This document shows, in pieces, positions 60,257 through 64,000 of a stretch of DNA of 64,000 bases. Origin of the DNA: Whalleya microplaca (lineage: Eukaryota > Ascomycota > Sordariomycetes > Xylariales > Xylariaceae). The notes under the pieces were generated by a model that saw only the letters and a program-made list of their open reading frames with translations, was not told the origin of the DNA and ran no database searches. The number at the start of each line of letters is the position of its first letter. The stretch's first letter is position 1. The stretch is taken from NCBI GenBank assembly GCA_022497155.1, contig MU385725.1:434001-498000 (forward strand), given 5' to 3'. The translations under genes and the position numbers were made by a program.

Positions 60257-61975
60257 CTACGGAAACAGCTTCCACCCTCCCGGAACGCCCTTCTGAAAGA
60301 CACCCTCAGGATCATATTTCCTGCTCGCCGCCTGGAGCTTCGCCTTATTCTCAGCCCCGTACGAGCCGATGGGGTCCTGGAAAGTAGCCGCGTAGTTCAT
60401 ATACTTGAAGGGGATCCCCAGCCCGCGGGCCTCGGCCTCGCGGTCGATGTTCTCTAGGGCCTCCCGGGCCGCGCCGAGGATCTTCTCGTCGACGCCCGCG
60501 TCGACCCAGTACATGAGGAGCGCGATTGAGACGATGGGCCCGAGACTCGGGTCCAGGCCGAGCGAATTCCCGCCCTTCTTTGCGGACGCCTCGAGCTGCG
60601 AGACCGCGTACGGCTGCAGCGTGTACGAGCAAATCAGCCCCGCGCAGCCCTTGATGGGGCCCAGAGACGCCGTCCAGATGTCGGCACCGGCTTGCAGCAT
60701 GCCGACGTCTGCTTTCACGTGTGTGTTCATGTAGGCGGACCTGTGCTACGGTTAGACTGCGCCCGGCTACTTCCGGTGTGTGATTTGAGGGGGCCGGATT
60801 TCAGCATACCTCTGCGGCACCGACATCTCACCCGCCTGCTCCTTCGCCGCCTCGACAAGACTATGCACGCGCAGGGTATTCATGCCCGGGATCTGTCCCT
60901 CGACCTTCGTAAACGGCTCCAGCACGCGCACCTCCTTCCCCTCCCCCTCCATCTTCTCATCCCCAACCCCGGGCCCAGTGTAGTACACCTGGTTCAGTGC
61001 CATGGGCTCAGGGCCGAACGCGCCCGCGAACCCCATGCTGACCATGAGGTGCGTCTCCGGGCTCGCGTCGGGCGTCCGGAGCTCGCGCACGAGGGCCTCC
61101 ACCTGTTCCGGGAAGCTCGCGTAGGCGTAGTACACGCTGCCGCCGTAGAGCGGCCCCTGCGGAAAGGTGCGTAGGTCGAAGCGCGTCACGATGCCGAGGT
61201 TGTTGCCGCCGCCGCGCAGGGCGCGCCAGAGGTCCTGGTTAGACTTGGCGTTGGCGTTGACGGTTTCGCCGGAGGCGAGGACGACTTCGAAGTTCACAAC
61301 CTAGATGTGGTGCCTTGTTTAGTGTCTTTGCGCGGATATTATAGGGTAGTCTGCGCCACCGAGTACGAATGATAGAGCACAGGTACACGTACATCATCAC
61401 AAATAAACCCCTCTCGCGAGGAGAAGAATGAAAGACCGCTTACAATAATTAGTTACTGTATGCCGGCGGTGGAGATAGCATTCAAAATTCAAACACCTAC
61501 CCGACAAAGCCAACCCCCCAATCCCGCCCTCCGAGGACCTAGACCCAGCACACCCCAGCCCCCGCTCTCCCAACTTCTCATACACGTTCCCCCGCCTCTC
61601 ACCCGCCCCGATACTCACCACGCCCTCCCCTTCCTCATCCTTCACTTCCACCCCCCGCAGGAGGCTCAGGTTCAACGTGATCCCGCCCTCGATATTGTTG
61701 CATCCCGGCGCGGGCTGGCGCCCGCCTCCAACGACAGCGAACGCCGTGGGGTTAGTGAGGGTGAGGATGAAGGGGCGGATGGTGGACACGAAAGCCGCGA
61801 CCTCGGCGGTGGACCGCGGCTGGACGATGCACGCCGGGTGCAGGGACGTGTAGCTGAGCCCGGAGTGGTACGTGCGCGCGCCGTTGAGGGCGGCGTACTC
61901 GGGTGTGCCGCGGTGCGCGAACGGGGTCTCTGGGAGGGCGGTCTGGAGGGCCTTGAGGGCTTGGGAGACGTCCAT
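60257..61975 (-). CDS. FAD-binding oxidoreductase (BBE-like) lacking flavin-anchoring His and Cys
   Basis: Four exons, 61975-61497, 61438-61393, 61300-60809, 60739-60257, 499 residues. The short second exon reads GLSFFSSREGFICDD and joins in phase to VVNFEVVLASGETVNANAKS, the family's FAD-domain core, then LWRALRGGGNNLGIVTRFDL. The C-terminus has PFKYMNYAATFQDPIGSYG and KLQAASRKYDPEGVFQK (BBE segment). In place of the usual GGH, the flavin loop reads VVGGGRQPAPG, with Arg where the covalent His should be. The second loop reads GSRSSEGGIGG, without Cys. FAD is therefore probably bound non-covalently. No signal peptide, so likely intracellular. The substrate is unknown. Exon-1 donor (AG/GTGTTT) is the least certain border. 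Confidence 0.87.
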
Positions 61976-63366
61976 GGTGGGTGTGAGTGAGTATTTGCAA
62001 ATCAAGATTGGGTTATTATTACGGAAAGTTCACTACGTGTGTTTGAATGTAGGTATTTATTGTTCGATAACCTGTCCTGTTGTTGGTTGGTAGTTGGCGT
62101 GTTCAATGCCAAGGGAAAGGAGGCACAGCAACAAGCGCTTCTCGGGTCTCCCTTGCGTGTAAAGCTATTATTAAGTCACCCTTTTACATGGTCTTTCATA
62201 TATGTCTAATCTGTGAGCACACATAGTGATATTCTGATTGCTTTCATGAGCCCCCTCCTTGTGGCGAACTCATGCAAGATTTGGTCTCTTTGTTTGAACC
62301 GTAGGCAATGATGTGAGGCTGAATTGCGGTTGTGACGCACTCAAAAGGGACGGCGCATCTGAGTAATAGATGCGTATCACGGTAAAATAATAAGGGGAGG
62401 AGGAGAAGATCAGCAACAGCTCTAACAGCTCTGATCTGAGAAAGACATTTGTTATTTCAATAGTACCCCACTTTCAATAGTATACAAGTTACCTGCAGAA
62501 AAGCTTACCGCCTGCCTAATAAGGTAATCAGAGACAATTGAAAACTAATTGCCAATGGCCTCCGATGGCCTTCTTTTGTTATATAAGCCTTTAGCAGTGG
62601 GATAGTTACCATTATACTGTATTTTACAAGAATCAGTCAATTTACTAGCTACCTGTTTAGTTACCTGTAGCCCCTGGTCTCTCTGCTGCTGCCGCTGCTG
62701 CTTCTGACTAGCAGCTATCATACCCCATTGAAGGCCTGACAGCTGGCATCGTGCGTTAATCCCTTTAGCGTTAAGGCTTTACGGCCTCTACCTCTGCCAC
62801 GCTAAAGTCCTGCAACCTGGCCTTAACCTCTGACTCCTTATGGAATGCCTTCTTGTAAAGTACCGCGGCCTGATTATTGAAGGCGCTGCTAAAAGTGTAT
62901 GGTTGGAGGTATATGGTTGAAGGTGTATTAGTTGAAGGTGTAGGTGAGTTAGTAGGAGGGGTGTGGCAGAATACCCGATTGGGCAAGCGGTGAATTGTTT
63001 TCGCAGGTATTTGGTATACTATTGAAAGTGGGGTACTATTGAAATAACAAATGTCTTAAAACCCTCTTCAGCTGCTTATCTTCTAAGTCATATGTGAGGG
63101 GCCTAGCGGGGTAAGCCACAGGGAGCTTACAGCACCCCACAGGGCCTGTGCCGTGATACCCTTTGCGTGAATTAACTCGGTAGATAGTTAATAACATGTT
63201 ACTTAACCCCTACCTAACCCTTCCCCTGTGGACATAGCCAGTATGTATGTATGTACTTAAGGCGGAATCACCCAACTAAACCCACAACGCGACATCATTC
63301 GCATCATAGACCTTTAGTGCGCTGGGGAGACTTCATTAAAAGTCGATTGCCATGGGAAATGAGACA
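61976..63366. other. Intergenic tract with a terminal-inverted-repeat element
   Basis: Apart from the element at 62442-63057, no gene is recognised. Confidence 0.5.
62442..63057. mobile_element. 616-bp DNA element with perfect 44-bp terminal inverted repeats
   Basis: Left arm 62442-62485 begins AAGACATTTGTTATTTCAAT, and the right arm 63014-63057 is its exact reverse complement over 44 bp. The similarity extends inward imperfectly (TACCTGC). TTTCAATAGTA occurs twice in each arm. Weaker inverted matches occur outside (AGAAGAT; GTATCACGGYA at about 62372 and 63150), so the true ends may lie further out, giving about 790 bp. A 71-codon minus frame inside (62771-62986) has no recognised domain. 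No clear target-site duplication was found. It is probably a non-autonomous DNA transposon. Confidence 0.75.
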
Positions 63367-64000
63367 TCAGGCAGGAGAATCAGGGGAGTCGACTGCATTG
63401 TTGCCATCTAGTGATTTGCTCAAAGATTCCGAGGCATAGTGACTTAATAAACGCATATCATTGGGCTCAATTCGTCCTATCTTATGGACCTTCAGATTAT
63501 ACTCGATGGTGTAGTGCTTGGAGAAGTCAGCTGTCGACGTAGGATCATATTGATCTGTCGTTCTTTCCATAATTAATTGTAACGGTTGCCTTGCTGAAGT
63601 ACTGTCATATTGAGACGTCTTGCCATGCTCCCTTTTGACGAGTGGTACATGATAGAGCATATCGCGATTGTCTGTATTGCGGCCTGAAAATTTGGTAACC
63701 CCACGTCCTCTCTATGTGTGCACCGATACGGCAATGCAATGGCTTTTGTATGTCTGAATTACAAGAAACCAGCGTACCTTGGTGAATGCTGGCTCATACC
63801 ATTCGCGGGTCGTGCCGTTGCTAGTTGTACCGGCAGAATGAGGAGGAGCGGGCTCAATCCACAGGATTTTGATAACCTTTCCCTTTTTGAAGAACTTGCG
63901 GCACTTCTTCGGGTCTACACTTCGGAAACCTGGTTGTAATTAGTGGCATTTTCAGTATACAGAACATACTGACGTACTGGTACCGAGAATGGACCTTCCG
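63367..64000 (-). pseudogene. DUF6590-domain gene with an in-frame stop; 5' end outside window
   Basis: The minus strand reads SVDPKKCRKFFKKGKVIKIL, WYEPAFTKVRWFLVIQTYKS and ADFSKHYTIEYNLKVHKIGR, the order expected for DUF6590, a fungal domain of unknown function. The last exon is 63929-63367; an intron 63977-63930 leads to an upstream exon that runs off the window. At 63714-63712 the frame has TAG between SVHT and RGRGVTKF, where the family usually has a Tyr or similar residue; the same frame continues well after it. I found no intron that removes the stop. It could be a nonsense mutation or a base error. Confidence 0.75.

Noticed and set aside
42473..62000. A secondary-metabolite cluster centred on the NRPS-like gene
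   Set aside because: The neighbours are a permease, an amidase, a DUF2293 protein and, far away, a protease and an FAD enzyme; 5 kb of empty DNA intervenes and no methyltransferase, P450 or cluster regulator is adjacent.

Overview
The window is nuclear DNA of a filamentous ascomycete (Pezizomycotina). The evidence is many short introns (about 50-140 bp) with GT...CTRAY...AG signals, plus families typical of these fungi: a HET-domain protein, a Zn2Cys6 regulator, a fungal rhodopsin-fold membrane protein, an AA9 polysaccharide monooxygenase, DUF7770, DUF2293 and DUF6590 proteins, and a secreted aspergillopepsin-type protease. Species or class cannot be fixed from the sequence alone. Gene density is low: about twenty supported genes lie in 64 kb, separated by AT-richer intergenic tracts of up to 5 kb.

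Layout. 0-2.5 kb: 3' part of a rhodopsin-like membrane protein (+), convergent with a broken AA9 LPMO (-). 2.5-11.2 kb: mostly non-coding, with one hypothetical protein carrying an internal repeat (5.7-6.8 kb), an inverted repeat, and an assembly gap flanked by homopolymers and a duplicated segment (8.0-8.3 kb). 11.2-13.5 kb: divergent housekeeping pair, peptidyl-tRNA hydrolase (-) and the BAR protein Rvs161 (+). 14.1-16.4 kb: HET protein. 18.1 kb: hAT-like MITE. 18.7-20.5 kb: aldehyde dehydrogenase. 22.4-23.8 kb: Zn2Cys6 regulator. 25.4-26.7 kb: secreted lactonase-fold beta-propeller. 28.7-30.3 kb: bicovalent-type FAD oxidase. 31.3-32.8 kb: phospholipase-D-fold protein, followed by a decayed gene on the other strand. 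34.2-36.0 kb: amino-acid permease. 36.3-37.6 kb: single-pass membrane protein with a Cys-rich ectodomain. 39.4-42 kb: GGCT-like and DUF7770 proteins. 42.5-46.5 kb: divergent NCS1 permease and amidase. 47.2 kb: candidate small secreted Cys-rich peptide. 48.2-51.2 kb: A-T-TE NRPS-like synthetase with a frameshift in its thioesterase. 52.4 kb: DUF2293. 53.2-58.2 kb: empty. 58.3-59.6 kb: aspartic protease. 60.3-62.0 kb: second FAD oxidase. 62.4-63.1 kb: terminal-inverted-repeat element. 63.4 kb to the end: DUF6590 gene with an in-frame stop.

How the genes relate. I see no clear biosynthetic cluster: the NRPS-like gene has no obvious tailoring enzymes beside it. The most suggestive pair is the divergent NCS1 transporter and amidase, which could take up and hydrolyse a nitrogen compound. 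Several genes encode secreted or nutrient-acquisition proteins (LPMO, protease, lactonase-like protein, two FAD oxidases, amino-acid permease). The outstanding feature is inactivation. The LPMO carries a 16-bp tandem duplication exactly at its catalytic His1, the synthetase has a frameshift before its catalytic His, the DUF6590 gene has a nonsense codon, and one further gene is decayed. Each could be real pseudogenisation or an assembly error; the N-gap region shows that local assembly problems exist.
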